Source: Rhynochetos jubatus
Taxonomy: Eukaryota > Chordata > Aves > Eurypygiformes > Rhynochetidae
DNA length: 64,000 nt
Reading direction: 5' to 3'
Assembly (NCBI GenBank): GCA_027574665.1
Contig: CM050650.1
Location: forward strand, 100,723,086-100,787,085
Below, one piece after another: positions 48,554 through 62,095 of this stretch (its first letter is position 1; each line of letters starts with the position of its first letter). The notes under the pieces are model-generated. The model saw only the letters and a list, made by a program, of their open reading frames with translations. It made no database searches and was not told the origin of the DNA. The position numbers and the translations under genes were made by a program.

Positions 48554-51500
48554 CCAGGAAGCTTCATTTTGGACCAGGAACAGGAGTTGCAGCAACACCA
48601 GTTCCTCTGCAGATTCCTGACTCTTGGTTGTTGGCTGGCAGCTCACTGGGACATTGGAAGAGGAAGGTGTGGGATGGAGGAGGTCAGTTCTAGAGCATTC
48701 ATTCTCCTTGCCCACACTGCTTCTGTGGACCGAAGAGCATATAGCAGCTTGCAGCAGTCCCCGTCATGTGAACAAGAAGTGAGACAGTTGTGATCAGTGT
48801 ACCCACAGCTTAATTGGAGCTCTAGGCGCAGCTCAACACAAGGCTCTTTTTCTTCTGTAATGCTTCTTCTGGCGTGACAGCTCTCCTCTGGAAAACAAAT
48901 ACAACCCTGGTCCCATGGCATGAACCTGCTGCCCACAGAGCAGGCTTGACTGTTTTTCTAGTATCTGTGGCCTTTCTGAGTTCTTGAGATGTCTGTACTG
49001 TAGTCTTCTCTTGCCTGCAACAAGGTTGATACTCATTTCTCAGCTTGGCAGTAGATGTGGAATTAACACCCCATTGGAGATGCATGGGACAATTCTTACC
49101 TCTCACTGTGAATAAAGACTGGGAGTGGGATAAAATGGGACATTAATGTGGTGGGTTTTGCTTTTCCCTAGATGGAGCTCTCTCAGGGTTCAGACTCTTT
49201 CTTGACTTTCCCCAGTCTCAGAAATGACCTCGTTTTTTCCACATACTGACAATGTGGTCAGTGCAGTTGGTGAAAGGCAGCAGCATCCTGGACAGTGAGT
49301 TGAATAAAATAATTTGTGTCATATAGATAAAAAGGGGTTAACAAAGCAATAGGAAGACCTTGCTGCATCTTACAGATATCTGTGGAAGAGTTGGCTTGTA
49401 CAAGGACACCTCACTCCTTAGGGTTTCAGTCAGATGCTCAGAGGGCTTGCTGCATGGATGCAGAAAGCACATAGTGATCTGGGGCACCATGACTGGTCTA
49501 ATCATCAAGAGCAGCCCAGCAAAGCACTGCGTAACATTCTAGATCTTCCCAAGAAGAAGAGAATCAGAACCATTTTTGGTTTTATTTGGAAGGTCTGTTC
49601 CTACAGGGGTTGTTTGTTATGATGCATCACTTTGCTGGGTATGGTACAGCTGTTATCTTGGAAATTTGCCAGTGACTTTGTTTTAATATTCTGACACACT
49701 GTTCCACTTCCAGTGGGGGTAGCTGACTGATAGAGATATTGAAGTATTTCCTCTGTTTATTTTTCTGGCTCTTTTTAATTAGTGCAGGGTTACCAGGCTT
49801 TGATTTAAGAAGCATGGTAGGTGTTGGCACAATGGTCCTAATACTGTTCATTAAAATGTATTGAGTATTTTAACTTTCCTAAATGTGAAATTACCAGCTC
49901 TTCTATATTCATGTTTATTATTGTTAGGTTTGTTTATTTATTTTTATTTGTATTTATCTGACAGGTCAGGATAATTTCCAGGATCCAGATTATGAAAATT
50001 TAGCGAGGTTCCAGGATCCAAATAGAAAATGAGATGGCATCTGCTGTTTTAAAGGATTTTTTTCTTTCAATATCTGCAGTCTCGCTAGCTTAGTGGTTCT
50101 TAGTGAAGCCAAGCCAAAGAAGGGCACCATTCCTACCATTTGCACTAGTTAATGAAAATGCATTTTGGTGCTTTTAACTTTAAATGTTTTTTCCAATATT
50201 AGAATGCTTTAGCTCATTTCATATTAAACCTTGACCTCATTAGGAGTCATGGAAAGCTGCTTCTAACAGTTCTTTCAAAGAATTGAATTTGTAGCATCCA
50301 TCTGTTTCCTGGGGTACAAACTTTTATAAAGTGAATTATATAACAGTTTGAGACAAACCTCTACCTTGAATGACTTAGAGTGTTGTTTCTCCAGCTCTTT
50401 AGTCCCTTTTTTTTCTTCAGTCAATAATTCTTTACAAGATCTACCATAACACTGGAGACATATATAAATGTGCTTTGTGCTTTTCCTTGCTGTCCTATAG
50501 CAACTCCCTCATTAAGTCTATAGACCTGTGCACAATTCTCCACCTCTGGTTTACTTGCATTCTGTTCTCTCTTAAAATAGGTCAATATATAGCTGATTTT
50601 ATTCATCCCAGTCCAGTGGTTGAGCCTGTTTAGTTAGTAATTTGGAGACTTTCTTTTTTTAAAGCCAAGACATGCCTATGACAAGATAGGGTTTTTTGTA
50701 TATTACAGTCCTTTTGAATTCCTTAAATTAACGTCTAGAATATAGTGTAGGTCTCCAGGTGCCTTTGGATATGCAGCCTTAGGAAGTTTTTCAGGATGAA
50801 GATAATTTTCACATGGGAAACTGTAAAAATGATACAATGACCTTCTTAGTTCTCCTGTCAGAATCTTTTATAGTCAGACTTAGATAAGTCTCTTTAGGTA
50901 TTATGTTTTTGCCAAGTACTTTTTTTCTTCTGGTACTAATACGTATAGGGCATGGAAGCATGCTGTCAAACTACAGAACTGGTAGGTAAAATTATCCATT
51001 TTAATTTTTAGTGGGTAGTTTGCAGTATTAGTCTGCGGGTGAGCTGATTACAACAAAGATCCTGACTCTGCGTTTTTCTGCAGCCTGCATACAATACTTA
51101 TGCTGTATTCAGTAAAGAGAATGCTGCTAAAATTAGGACTAAAAACTGCTTGTGTTGTCCCAAACGCTGTAAAAAAAATTACAGTTAAATTTAAAAGTGA
51201 AAAAGCTAAACACGCCTATGTGATAGATGTTTACTTTAGGAAAGGCTGAAGAGTCATGGGGCTGCATTCCACATTAGCATTCCACAAGCTCTATCTGTTA
51301 CATCTGCTACTTTCCCCTTTGCTGAGGACTTTGACAGAGGCTGACTGTGCTAGCAGGTTTTGCTCACATCTCTGAGAACAGGACAAAGGAATTCCTGAGA
51401 TCACTGCTGTCAGTGCATGATACTGAGGTGTCCTCTGTCTAGCCACCTAATCCTACCTGCAAACACAGAGCAAATCTAATATGCTGTTCTTCCTTGTTTG

Positions 51501-53526
51501 AGTATCTTCTTGCATTCATATAGGAATAAATATCAAACAGTACAAAGGGAGTTCATGCTTAAATATACCTAAAGGAATTATGGTTGTTTAACACCTTATT
51601 GTTAATAACAATGTCTGAAAAGAATGCTATCAAAACCAGTACATATTTTTAAGGAAAAGGACAGCAGCTTTGGTACAGAAACAACTAGGTGGTGCTCCTC
51701 TGCTTTGGAATTTGTCAGGGCTGCAAGACAGGTGAACTAGAGAACGAAGATATAATCTCTGGAAAAAAGATGTGTAATCAGAATCATCCTGTTCATAATG
51801 GTTGTTACAGATGCCTAGAAACATTTGCCGAGTTACAATTAAGGTTGTAATTTAGCAAAGATAGAACAATTGCTTTGCAAAACATTACAGCCTTTTCTTA
51901 TTATAAATTGAATCAATCCGTAATTATCCCTACAGATATGTATTGTAACGTAAGTGTAATACTTGGTAGTGTTCTTTTTAAAAATACATTAAAATCTTTT
52001 TTAAAAGGATTTAATCTAAGAGGTTTTAGCAGATTAATTATGTGACTTTTTAAAAAAACAATCCTTGTTGGAATGACAGCCACGAAGAGAGGAAAAATCC
52101 TGCAGCAGTGACAATATCTGAATGAAGCCCAAAAATTAAATTGTCTTTAAGTGAAATAGTAAAGTCAAGAGGATGCCATCAACTTGACAATCACAACTGC
52201 AATTTAAAATAATGTAACTCTGAGTATCTCCTAAAATGCTAGGCCATTGTAAGTTGAGAGAACAGATTTTTTCTGTTTTCTGATAATTTACTATATGCTC
52301 CTGATTATGTGTTATATGGAATTCATGCTATGACTTGGGAAGTTGTGCTTACTTTCTCTGATTTTGCTAGGTATGATATTTAGTGACAACATTAACAGCC
52401 AAGATGAAGACCTATAGACAGGGATATTCAAACAGACTGATGGAAGGCAGTAGAACAGGCCAGAGGTTCATGTTATTGTCTTGGTAATACACAGTCCCCA
52501 TTTTTTTACATAGTAGAAAGATAAGAAAGTCTTTTGGAGGGTTAGAAAGGAAATGTTAAAGAGAAATTTGGAATGCATTTCTCAGTTGTTTTGTCAGAGA
52601 GCTGAAATGTTTTGAACAAGTGAATAAAAGTTACTGTGTCAGTGTAAGTATCTTAGGGTATGTAGAAAATTGTGGTAATGTCTTTGATCTGTGAGGCATT
52701 GCCTCTTCCTCCTCCTCTCACTCACATATGTATGAAAATAATTTTGTCTGTATGAATTTTATAGCACTGAAAACTGCCTTATATTCATGTTTTACCTCTT
52801 ATTTACATATCAATAATAAAATCTAAATTCTTGAAAATACTTTGAAGTATCGTACAATTTATCTATTTATATTCTTGTAATATGGAGCAGCATCACCACT
52901 TTTATGCTCTGGCATCATTTAATGTGCAGAATTATACAGAACTTGTTATTTATCATACTGAAAGATAAATATATCCCTTGTATAAACCAGGAAAATAAGA
53001 AAATGCTACTGTATTGCTGCATGTGCATGAGACGTGTGTTATTTTCCAAAGGAAAAGTGTAGCACTGTATAATTTTAGTAAAAGCAGAAGACAGAAATAG
53101 AGAATTTTTCAAGCTGCTGCTAAGGCCGCTTCCTGTTTTTAGTGATGGCCATGTCAAGTAATCATGTTCATAAACTGATCAAACTCAAACTTGTATCATC
53201 TTTTCCTTAGTGATGCCACAGTAATGTTTTATAGTAATTTGTGATTAAGTAGTACAGTAAGTTTTTCAATCCATACTGGTCATTTGTCACTGCTGGATGT
53301 GGAGGATAAAGTGAATTTCAATCTTACAGACTTCTATCTTAGCACTGGAGTCCAACATGTTTTTACAAGTTGAGAATCTGAGGTATTATGCTTAGAGCTT
53401 TGAAATTAGCACGTAAAGAAAAGGCATTCCTTCTCTGGCCACTCAACTACATTATCTGGTGATCAACTGACTTCTTTATTAAGTAATTTATTGAATAGCT
53501 AGGATACTGTTCTACTGACCGTATAG

Positions 53527-53990
53527 GCTTTACCCAGAACTCTTCTTCCACCTATCCCATGCTGATAGGGTGGAGCAGGGCATTATCCAACTGCTCCCCT
53601 CACTCCAGACTTCTGACATACTCTCTACCCCACACAATCTTCTGGTCCAGTCAGACCCTATCTTTTCCCAGTTTCTTTGCTTAATCCCAGGTCTGTCTGT
53701 CTCAACTAGTCTTCCTGTTCCTCCTGTGCCTGCATTCCTACAGGCACGGCACAGTGCGTGCCTTGCCCTGGTTCCCTCCAGTACCCCAAATCTTCCTGAG
53801 ATTTGTCCCACTGCCTCACACATGCCCTTTCCAGTTCCCTTCCCAATTTCAGCCCGAGTGCTTTGCCAGCTAGTTTGCTCACTAACCCCCTTGGTTCTTT
53901 CCTTGTACCTACTTGCATCCTGTTCCCCTGTTTCTTGCTTTTCTCTCTGTTGCTGTATCTTTGCCAACGCAGTTGTGGTTTCACTTTCTA
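53527..53990. repeat. Pyrimidine-rich block of unknown origin
   Basis: About 460 bp strongly enriched in C and T on the plus strand, ending next to a minus-strand CR1. It keeps open frames on both strands because of this bias; none looks like a protein. It may be part of an unrecognised repeat family. Confidence 0.45.
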
Positions 53991-54035
53991 GTTTCTACTG
54001 TTTTGCAGTTGTAGTTTTCCAATCTGGGCCATTTT

Positions 54036-54395
54036 ATAGAATCATAAAATGGTTTGGGTTGGCAAGGACCTTAAAGACCATCTAGTTCCAACCCCCCTGC
54101 CAGGGGCAGGGACACCCTCCACTAGGCCAGGTTGCTCCAAGCCTCATCCAGCCTGGCCTTGAACACTTCCAGGGATGGGGCACCCACAGCTTCTCTGGGC
54201 AACCTGTTCCAGTGCCTCACCACCCTCTCTGGGAAGAACTTCTTCCTGATATCCAATCTAAATCTCCCTGCTTTCAATTTAAACCCATTACCCCTAGTCC
54301 TGTCACTACAGGCCCTTGTAAAAAATCTCCCCCCCCCCCCCCCCCCCCCTTCCTTGTAGGCCCCCTTCAGGTACTGGAAGGCTTCTATTAGGTTT
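54036..54395 (-). mobile_element. CR1 LINE, 3' fragment with C21 insertion
   Basis: The plus strand begins atagaatcataaaatggttt and continues with the reverse complement of a CR1 3' end through ggcaacctgttccagtgcct, ttcttcctgatatccaatct and tgtcactacaggccc to tcaggtactggaaggctt. At 54,329-54,349 the usual ctccctctccagct segment is replaced by 21 C. The copy is otherwise fairly intact over 360 bp. Confidence 0.93.
54329..54349. repeat. C21 homopolymer inside CR1
   Basis: A run of 21 C inside a CR1 fragment. Such runs are prone to slippage and to sequencing error, so the true length is uncertain. Confidence 0.9.
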
Positions 54396-57300
54396 TTGGT
54401 TGGAACTGGTAAAATTTCGCAAGAGTATATGCAGCTAAGTGCAGAGTACTATAGTTGGAAATGTCATCCAATCTGAAAAAAAAACAGTCCCACCAATCTC
54501 ATCTATAAAAATGCAAGAAATTGCCAGATATAGATAAGTAATATGTATATTACTGTAGGCTTCTATACCCCACTCTAATGTCACTTGTCTGCTGTGTCTT
54601 TAAGCTGTTGCAGATGTTGAACAGTATCTGTTGCACAGTCTGACCGTGGCCTCAGGGTTCAATGTTAATACTAATATCGGAGAAGAGTGATAAATCTGTA
54701 AATCACTTGGGACATCCCAGGAAATACATTCCAACGTCATTATTTTGAACTTCACGACTGGAAAGTGTGAGTATCAACTTATTGTCCGTTCTACTTTAAT
54801 CCATTTGGATATAACCTTAGGGTGGGTTTTTTCCTCTGTTTCTCAGACATAATGAGAATTAATTAAAGGTTTTGCACCCTAAGCTGTAATAACCATTCAG
54901 CACCCACGGTTCCAATTTTATACTGACAGAGGAGGGTGTTTATAACACCTACCTCTCCCTAAATTCCCTAGGCTTTTGTTACAGCTAAATGAAAGTTTCC
55001 TTCTATGGATGGTTCAGAGTTGGACCCTAATTAAACTGCTCTGTTTTTTCACTTGAGAACTTTCGCTTCTCCATTGATTTTAGAAACAATCCATTGAGAT
55101 GTTTCTTGCAAAGCTCTTAAATTCACCTTATACATAAGTAAATAATTCCCTGTTTGATGTTGAGTGAATTCCATGCTATAATATGGTGATTGTTGAGGGC
55201 ATGTTAGAGATTATATAAAATAGTCAGTAAATACTGGACAATTATTTTGTTAGCTCATGTTGATTGACTTAATTATTGGTTTACCTCAGTGATAAATTAC
55301 TGAATATTTACAGCATTGTAATTGTCTTAGAGCATGCATATTAAGCAAAATAAACTTTTCTATCATGAAAAGTATTGTACTGGAATTCAGTACAATTGCT
55401 CACTAAAAAAATATCCCTAAATCTTTACAGGTTTGAAATTCACTGCATTGTCATACTTCCTAAAGACACAGATGCAGCCTTTGAAACTGTATTCAGTACT
55501 GAATTAATTGCTGGGCTTAAACACTCAGCAATATTTTCATTTCTATGTCTTTATACCAGGTGTTGCACTAAGGATACTGGCATTTTAACATTTTTTGCCC
55601 TTTTTTTTTGAATCCAAGAACATTCCTATCACATTGATAATGGTTATTCTGTTAGTTTTCCTTTGTAAAAAACATTCTACATATCAAGCTATAATAGACA
55701 TGTAATAGCCCATGCAAAATTGCAGAAGCACGATATCTTTGCTAAACATCTTTTCAATTCTAAGCAGAAAATTTTATTTTACATAGAAAGAGTAAAACCA
55801 CTATTTGCTACTGATTTTGTCTTTGTAGATTCTTTGTACTGCATGAAAGGTCTTATACACAGTCATAAGTTTATTGTTATTTATTTATAATTTTTATTTG
55901 CCATTTGTCTGTTCAGTCTTACCTGACGTTTGTTTATTTATTTATTTATTTATTTGTGCTCAAGTGAATTATTATGGGATTGTTTTTAAATTTCTTTTGA
56001 TCATGGCTTATCCAGGTCTTTTTCTCTTTTGATCATGAAGTGAAGTATAAAACAATCTATTTGTGAAATCCTTTCAAATAAAGATAAAACAGATACATCC
56101 AAAATATATTTCCCAGTATGGAAAGCACAGAGGGAATGCATCACCACTTTCAAAGTTAACCTTGTACATATTCAAGGCATGTAAATAGAAAATAAAAATC
56201 TAGAGTAAGCAAAAAACTGGCTTCAAACTGTTGTCTAAAGGACCTTCAGGGTGATATAAAATGGTTTAGAGTGGTGATGTGACGTGCTTAGGATGCGCAT
56301 ACATAACATCTATATTTTTATTATAGTGCTGTGTAAACAAGTTTCATTAGGCATTTGGCTAACTTGTCTTGTAGTCTAGCAGAAATTTTTTGTTCTGCTT
56401 TAAATTCCAATTTACAAAGAATCCAATCCTGCAGTCTGTACCCCAGCAAGCTTTAAATGTGTATTTTTTGTCTTCATAAGTATCCTAAAATGAGGGTCTA
56501 AGTGTCCCCTACACAAATGGAATGATTAAATGGTAGAGGTAAGAAAAAAGACTGTACTTCTTAAAAGTAAGAAAATGTTAATATTTACATATTAACCTAA
56601 GTTTTTTTTCCTTCACTCATTAGTTTAGGATTCAACTAATGGTCAAAGAGAGAGAAATGGAGGCAGAATAAATCCATACTCTGCTTTTATCTTTGTTTTC
56701 CCAACCACAGGGATTCTTTCTGATTTAGTTTAATATCGTCATGCATCTCCTAAGGTTCAAAATTCAAATTTACATCAAAGAAGCCTTCCTTAGCTGCACA
56801 AGAACCTTTGCCATATTTTTATGACAGTCCAATTATTTGATCTACTTTTGTATAAAGACAAAGTATAAAGCTGGACATCAGGGGGTATTTATGACAACTA
56901 ACTTCAGACACAGGAGGCTAATTTTTCTAGGCTTCCTCACTATCTGGTAGAGGTACCTTTATGAACTATTTCATTGTAGCAACCTAGTTTAGTTTGTTCT
57001 GAGGTGCCTTCCAGAGAAAATGTTCTCCCTCTACTGTGTGCAACAAGCCTAGAAAAGTAACGTTCCTTGCCTAAAGTCTTGTGATTCCTGTATAGCCTGC
57101 CCCACCCCCTGTCCATGCTTGCTTATTTGAGGTTAGGTTTCCTAATCTATGCTTTAACAAGGGCTAGACTTTCAAAAATCTTGAAAACCCGAAATTCAAT
57201 TTGATGAACTTTTGCAGGTGTTATATCTTCTCAACAGCCTTCCTGTGTTGGTATACATGATTGTATATATATTTAGGACCCCACTATGACACATTGATTT

Positions 57301-58029
57301 TTAAAAATTGTTGTATACTGTGGTGGCACATTTCTCCATCCACAGAAATATATATACAAAGGTGTATCTGTTACAATTTCCCCTTGAGTGAAAATACGTC
57401 AGACACTCAACAGATAAGGAGTTTAGTCTCAAGGAGTGAAGGTTTTCAGTCCAGGTCCTGTTGTCAGTGTTGACGATTCCCCAGTTCTGCAGATTTGAGA
57501 GTTCCTGAGCTCTGAGAGGTGTTCCACTCAGAAGGAGATGCTGGGTGCAGCCCACTGTGGTCCAGGAGAGCTCAAAGGGCTTCACTTGGGACTGCTGTTC
57601 ATTGATTGACTTTAGGCATCAGTAAATTTCCACTCTGGCCACAACTCAGGTTGGTAATTACTGGAGTGCCAGTAATTGCTGGTACCAACTTCTCAGAGTT
57701 TCTGTGTGTTTCAGGGTTGTCAGGGAATGATTAGTTGTTCCATTCTTATTCCCCACCATGGCTAGGTGGTTGAATTCCTGATACACACCATGGTCAGGCA
57801 ACTGAATAGTCAAGGGAGACTTAACCGCCAAACTTACTGCACAATGGCCAAGGCTCGACAGGAGTTTCTTGGGCTGTGGGGTGGTTCAGGAGCTGTGGGG
57901 GGAGAAATGCACTACCACAATACATATTAGATGTTTTTTATAATAAGTATATACATTATATAATCCATATTGTCTATATTATGTGTCTTATGCAGATGTT
58001 AACCACCACTTACTCTTCATATTTAGACC
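54396..58029. other. Intergenic, no recognised gene
   Basis: About 3.6 kb of AT-rich DNA. It contains a (TTTA)n repeat at 55,930-55,955. The part from 57,470 to 57,900 is more GC-rich and could be part of an unrecognised repeat; I cannot assign it. Confidence 0.6.
55930..55955. repeat. (TTTA)n microsatellite
   Basis: About six tetranucleotide units after gacgtttg. Confidence 0.9.
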
Positions 58030-58952
58030 GCTGCAGGTCCTCCTTGACGAATCTGATCTCCTTCTATGACAAAGTGACCTGCTTAGTGGATGAGGGAAGG
58101 ATGTGGATGTTGTCTGCCTAGACTTTCATAAAGCCTTTGACACTGTTTCCCACAGTACATTCTCCTGGAGAAACTGGCTGATCAGGGCTTGGATAGGTGT
58201 ACTCTTCACTGGATAAAAATCTGGCTGGATGACCAGGCCCAAAGAGTTGTCATGAATGGAGTTAAATCCAGTTGGTGGCTGGTCACAAGTGGTGTTCCCC
58301 ACCACTTGGGAATAGTTCTGTTTAATATCTTTATCAATGGTCTGGATGAGGGGATTGAGTGCACCCTCAGTAACCCTGCATATGACACCAAGTAGAGTGG
58401 GAGTGTTGATCTGCCTACAGAGGAATCTGGAAAGGCTGTATTGATGGGCTGAGGCCAGTCACACGAGGTTCAACAAGACCAAGTGCTGAGTCCTGCACTT
58501 GGGTCACAACAACCCCCTTGGCTTGGGCACAAGTGGCTGGAAAGCTGCCCGGCAGAAAAGGACCTGGGGGTCTTGGTTAACAGCCAGCTGAATATGAGCC
58601 AGCAGTGTGCCCAGGTGGCCAAGAAGGCCAATGGTGTCCTGACCTCCATCAGGAACAGTGTGGTCAGCAGGACTAGGGAAGTGATAGGACAAGAGGACAA
58701 GTTGTGCCAAGGGAGATTTAGACTGGATATTAGGAAAAATTTCTTCACCAAAATGGTTGTCAAGTATTGGAACGGGCTGCCCAGGGAAGTGGTTGAGTCG
58801 CCACTCTTGGGAGGCTTATAGAAGATGTGTAGATGTGGTGCTTAGGGACATGTTTTAGTGGTGAACTTGGCAGTGCAAAGTTAAGGGTTGGACTTGATGA
58901 TCTTAAAGGTCTCTTCCAACCTAAACCATTATATGATTCATGATTCTATGTT
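58030..58952 (+). mobile_element. CR1 LINE, ORF2 to 3' end, internally deleted
   Basis: A forward CR1 copy reads SLTNLISFYDKVTCLVDEG, then in shifted frames the [10 protein letters not shown] region, [81 protein letters not shown], then [11 protein letters not shown] and WNGLPREVVESP. It ends in a 3' tail (tatgattcatgattctatg). The segment between SRTREVI and RFRLDI is missing about 100 codons, an internal deletion. It carries many frameshifts and stops. Confidence 0.92.
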
Positions 58953-59084
58953 TTTATAGTCTTCTAATTTTAGCTCACATTTTTGAAGAGCTGAGGGGGT
59001 GGTGATTAATAGTTCTCTCCACTGTGTACTATTATCACTATAGTGAAAGCATGGACATTGCACAGCAGAAGTTGCATAAATGTG

Positions 59085-59800
59085 TAAGTATTTCAGGAAG
59101 TAAGTAGTTGCTTCCCCAAGTTTTCAGTTTTTGTTTGAAAACGTCTCCCATGGGATCCTGCCAAGGGAATTCCTGACAAGCTGAAATTTCCTCTTCTTAG
59201 GTCTAGGGTTGTGATTCTACTATTTGTCTTGCTCACTTTTCTCAGAATTTTAAACTCCATTTTCTTAAGGACTCTGCAGCCAGGGTTGCCCTTGACCTTC
59301 ACATACTTGGCCAATTCTTAGTTATATGAGAGTAATAGGTCCAGCAGATCATCTCCTTAGCCAGTTGTTTGCCATCATCAGGAGGAACCAACTTCTTGTC
59401 AACACACTCCAGAAATCGCCCAGATTGCTTGCACCCAACTGTATATCCTCCCAGCAGATATCAGAGTGGTTGAAGTCCCCATGTGTACCAGGGTATGTGG
59501 AAGTGATGTGCCTGGAGAAGCTTTCATATCCTTGCATTCCTGATCAGGTGATATCTAATGGATACATACCACAATGTCACCCATGTTGGTCTGTCCTCTG
59601 ATGTAAAAAAAATGGACAAAAAGCCATTACAGCACTGTCTCTATCCCAGTGATATCACTTCTCTGCACATATGCAAGAACTTGTAATTCCATTTGACATT
59701 TCCCACATTGCATCCATTTGTGTAGAGGCACTTGATACAGGCCTCCACTCAAGCTGCACTTACCAGCAGAGTGCAAGATCCTCCTCTTTCAAGTTTTACC
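59085..59800 (-). mobile_element. CR1 LINE, ORF2 endonuclease-region fragment
   Basis: Read on the minus strand, this shows GDFNHSDICWEDIQLG, which matches the GDFN(H/F)PDICW motif of the CR1 ORF2 apurinic-type endonuclease. Downstream is FKILRKVSKTNSRITTLDLR, then RGNFSLSGIPL, which matches the region after the SDH motif. Upstream, a degenerate GDIVV...SPDQE block extends the match to about 59,590; beyond that to 59,800 the match is weak. It lies 130 bp from a CR1 of opposite orientation, so these are separate insertions. Confidence 0.8.
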
Positions 59801-61008
59801 CTGGATGCATCCTCATCTTCCCTCTGGCTTTCACTTCTGTTCAGGTTATACTAGCTCTAGTTATGTATTTAGTCATGGACCAGAAGGGGAAATTGTTGTC
59901 CTTTAGATGAAAGCAGTAAAGAGAGAATTAAAATAGCATATTTGTGCTCCTATGCAGTAAAGCAAGCATATGGACTCTGATGCAACAACAGTTAGATAAG
60001 CACACATATTCCTGTAAGGAGTTTGACTGTATGGTGCAGAATACCTAAAAACATGTAAAACAATGGAAAATCCATAATAAGGAATTGAATCTCTGCTTTG
60101 GAGAGGGATTTGTAAACTGTACTATCACCGTTCATGCTGCCACACACAAAGATATGCATCTATCCTTGGAAAAGTCCAAGGTTTTGAATAAAGCAATAGT
60201 TGATGAGGGATTTATCCCTTTCCAAGTATTAAATTCTGAAAATAGATACAGTTCAGGATTAAACTTCTAAATTTTGAGAAGTACTTGGATGAATGCTTGA
60301 TATACCAAGGTGCTACAAATGCTCTTTCTATTCAGGGTTTATTTGTGACAAGTCTCCTGGCACGGTATCATTAACTGGCAGTCTTTGGAAGCTGTTACTG
60401 CACTTGTACTCCGCACAGGGGAACTAGAGTAACTCTGCTTTTAGAGTAGGCCTCAGGAGAGGATATGCTCTGAATTTAAGTACCCGCTCAAATCCCACCT
60501 CATCTGTCAAAACAGGCTCTAAATGAGCGTAACGGTTGGACTGGGGGGAGAGATGGGGGGACAGGGTTGGCGTCTGTGTGCAGGAGTTGTTTTCATTTTG
60601 TGCACAGGTATATGTATGTCACTGAGTCTTCTGTGTATCTGGTGTGACTCCTTGTAACCTTTTTTTCTATTTACATCAACAGAAAAAATAACGCTTCTTT
60701 GTTTTACAGGCCTTGTTTTAAAATGCTAGTCCAGTTCTCACTTATCTCACTCCTGTCCAGATCAGCAAGTCAGACAAAAGGACTCATCCATCATAATTCT
60801 GAAGCCAGATTCATGCTTGGTATGAATCCATTAAAGCTGCAGAAAAAAAATGTGACCTAAGGACCTCCCTCTCATAAAGTCAGAATACTCTTCTCCAAGC
60901 TGTCCCAACTGCCCTCATAGGAATAGCAGGGCATGGAAGAGATGAGGGTAGACTCTGACAGATTGTTGGCTGCCATGACTTTAGGCAGAAGCCAGAATAA
61001 ATCATTCA
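59801..61008. other. Intergenic, no recognised gene
   Basis: About 1.2 kb without a recognised gene or repeat. Open frames are short and anonymous. Confidence 0.6.
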
Positions 61009-61505
61009 GTCATAGAATCATAGAATGGTTTGTGTTGGAAGGGACCTTAAAGATTATCTAGTGCCAACCCCCCTGCCATGGGCAGGGACACCCTCCACTA
61101 GATCAGGTTGCTCAAAGCCTCACCCAGCCTGGCCTTGAAGAGAGCCAGGGCTGGGGCATCCACAGCTTCTCTGGGCAACCTGTTGCTGTGCCTCACCAAC
61201 CTAATACTGAAGAATATCTTTCTTATATCCAAACTAAATCTACCCTCTTTCATTTTAAAACTGTTACCCCTTGTTCGGTCACTACCTGCCCTTGTAGAAA
61301 GTCCCCCTCCAGCTTCCTTGTAGGCCCCCTTCAGGTACTGGAAGGTGTTATAAGGTCTCCCTGGAGCCTTCTCCAGGCTGAACAAGCCCAATTCTCTCAG
61401 CCTTTCTTCATAGGAGAGGTGCTCCAGCCCTCTGAGCAACTTTGTGGCCTCCTCTGGACTCTTTCCAATAGGCTCAAGTCTTTCTAATGTTTTTCTGGCC
61501 CCATG
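61009..61505 (-). mobile_element. CR1 LINE, 3' end fragment
   Basis: The plus strand starts tcatagaatcatagaatgg and follows the reverse complement of CR1 for nearly 500 bp. On the minus strand it encodes [20 protein letters not shown], a frameshifted RGRPYNTFQYLKG-like part, then SDRTRGNSFKM, RFSLDIRKIFF and RLPREAVDAPAL. It breaks off near a ggcccca boundary where the LTR-type repeat begins. Confidence 0.93.
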
Positions 61506-62095
61506 GAGAGAGGAGCCCAGGCTGGAGCAGGTTTGCTGGCAGGACTTGTGATCCTATGGGGGACCTACACTGGAGCAGGCTGCTCCTGAAGGACTACACT
61601 CTGTGGGAGGGACCCACACCAGAGCAGTTTGTGAGGAACTGCAGCCCATGGGAAGAACTTGTGTTGGAGAAGTTCATGGAGGACTATCTTCTGTGGGAGG
61701 AACCCCACACTGGAGCAGGGAAAGAGTGTGAGGAGCTGCAGAGACAATGTGCGGTGAACTGACCACAAACCCCATTCCTCTGCACTGCTGTGGGAGAGGA
61801 GGCAGAGAAAAGCAGGAGTGAAGTTGAGCCTGGGAAGGAGGGAGGCATAGAGGGAAGGTGTTTTAAGATTTGGTTTTATTTCTCCTTCTCTGATTTGGTT
61901 GGTGATAAATGATTTTTTTTTCCTAAGTCAAGTCTGTTTTGCCCCGATGGTAATTGCTGAATGATCTCTGCCTTTTCTTGTCCCGACCCATGAGCCTTTA
62001 ATTATATATTCTCTTCCCTGCCCAACTGAGGAGGGAGTGATAGAGCAGCTTTGGTGGGCATCCAGCCTTCTGCCAGGGTCAGCCCACGAGAGACC
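61506..62095 (+). mobile_element. LTR-type avian repeat, solo fragment
   Basis: The first 240 bp consists of four or five diverged units of about 50-60 bp, each with a (t/c)gtgggaggaacccacactggagcag-like core split over the unit. It is followed by aggtgttttaagatttggtt, an altered poly(A) region (ggtgataaatga), gtctgttttgccc, and a final ggtgggcatccagcc / gggtcagcccac end. This arrangement is familiar from abundant bird LTR repeats of endogenous retroviral origin; I recognise the pattern but cannot name the family. No internal retroviral genes are present here. Confidence 0.65.

Larger units (their letters stand above)
44668..54035. other. Intergenic, no confident gene
   Basis: About 9.4 kb with no recognised repeat family or gene. 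Points noted inside are a possible exon with start codon and donor near 47,854, an AATAAA near 48,284, an A30 run at 48,523-48,552, and a pyrimidine-rich block at 53,527-53,990. Open frames are short and anonymous. Confidence 0.6.

Noticed and set aside
53570-54085. 171-codon plus-strand and 145-codon minus-strand open frames
   Set aside because: Both arise from one pyrimidine-rich block and run into a CR1 fragment; composition explains them.
61487-61762. 91-codon Trp-rich open frame
   Set aside because: It is the translation of the degenerate repeat units of an LTR-type element, not a gene.
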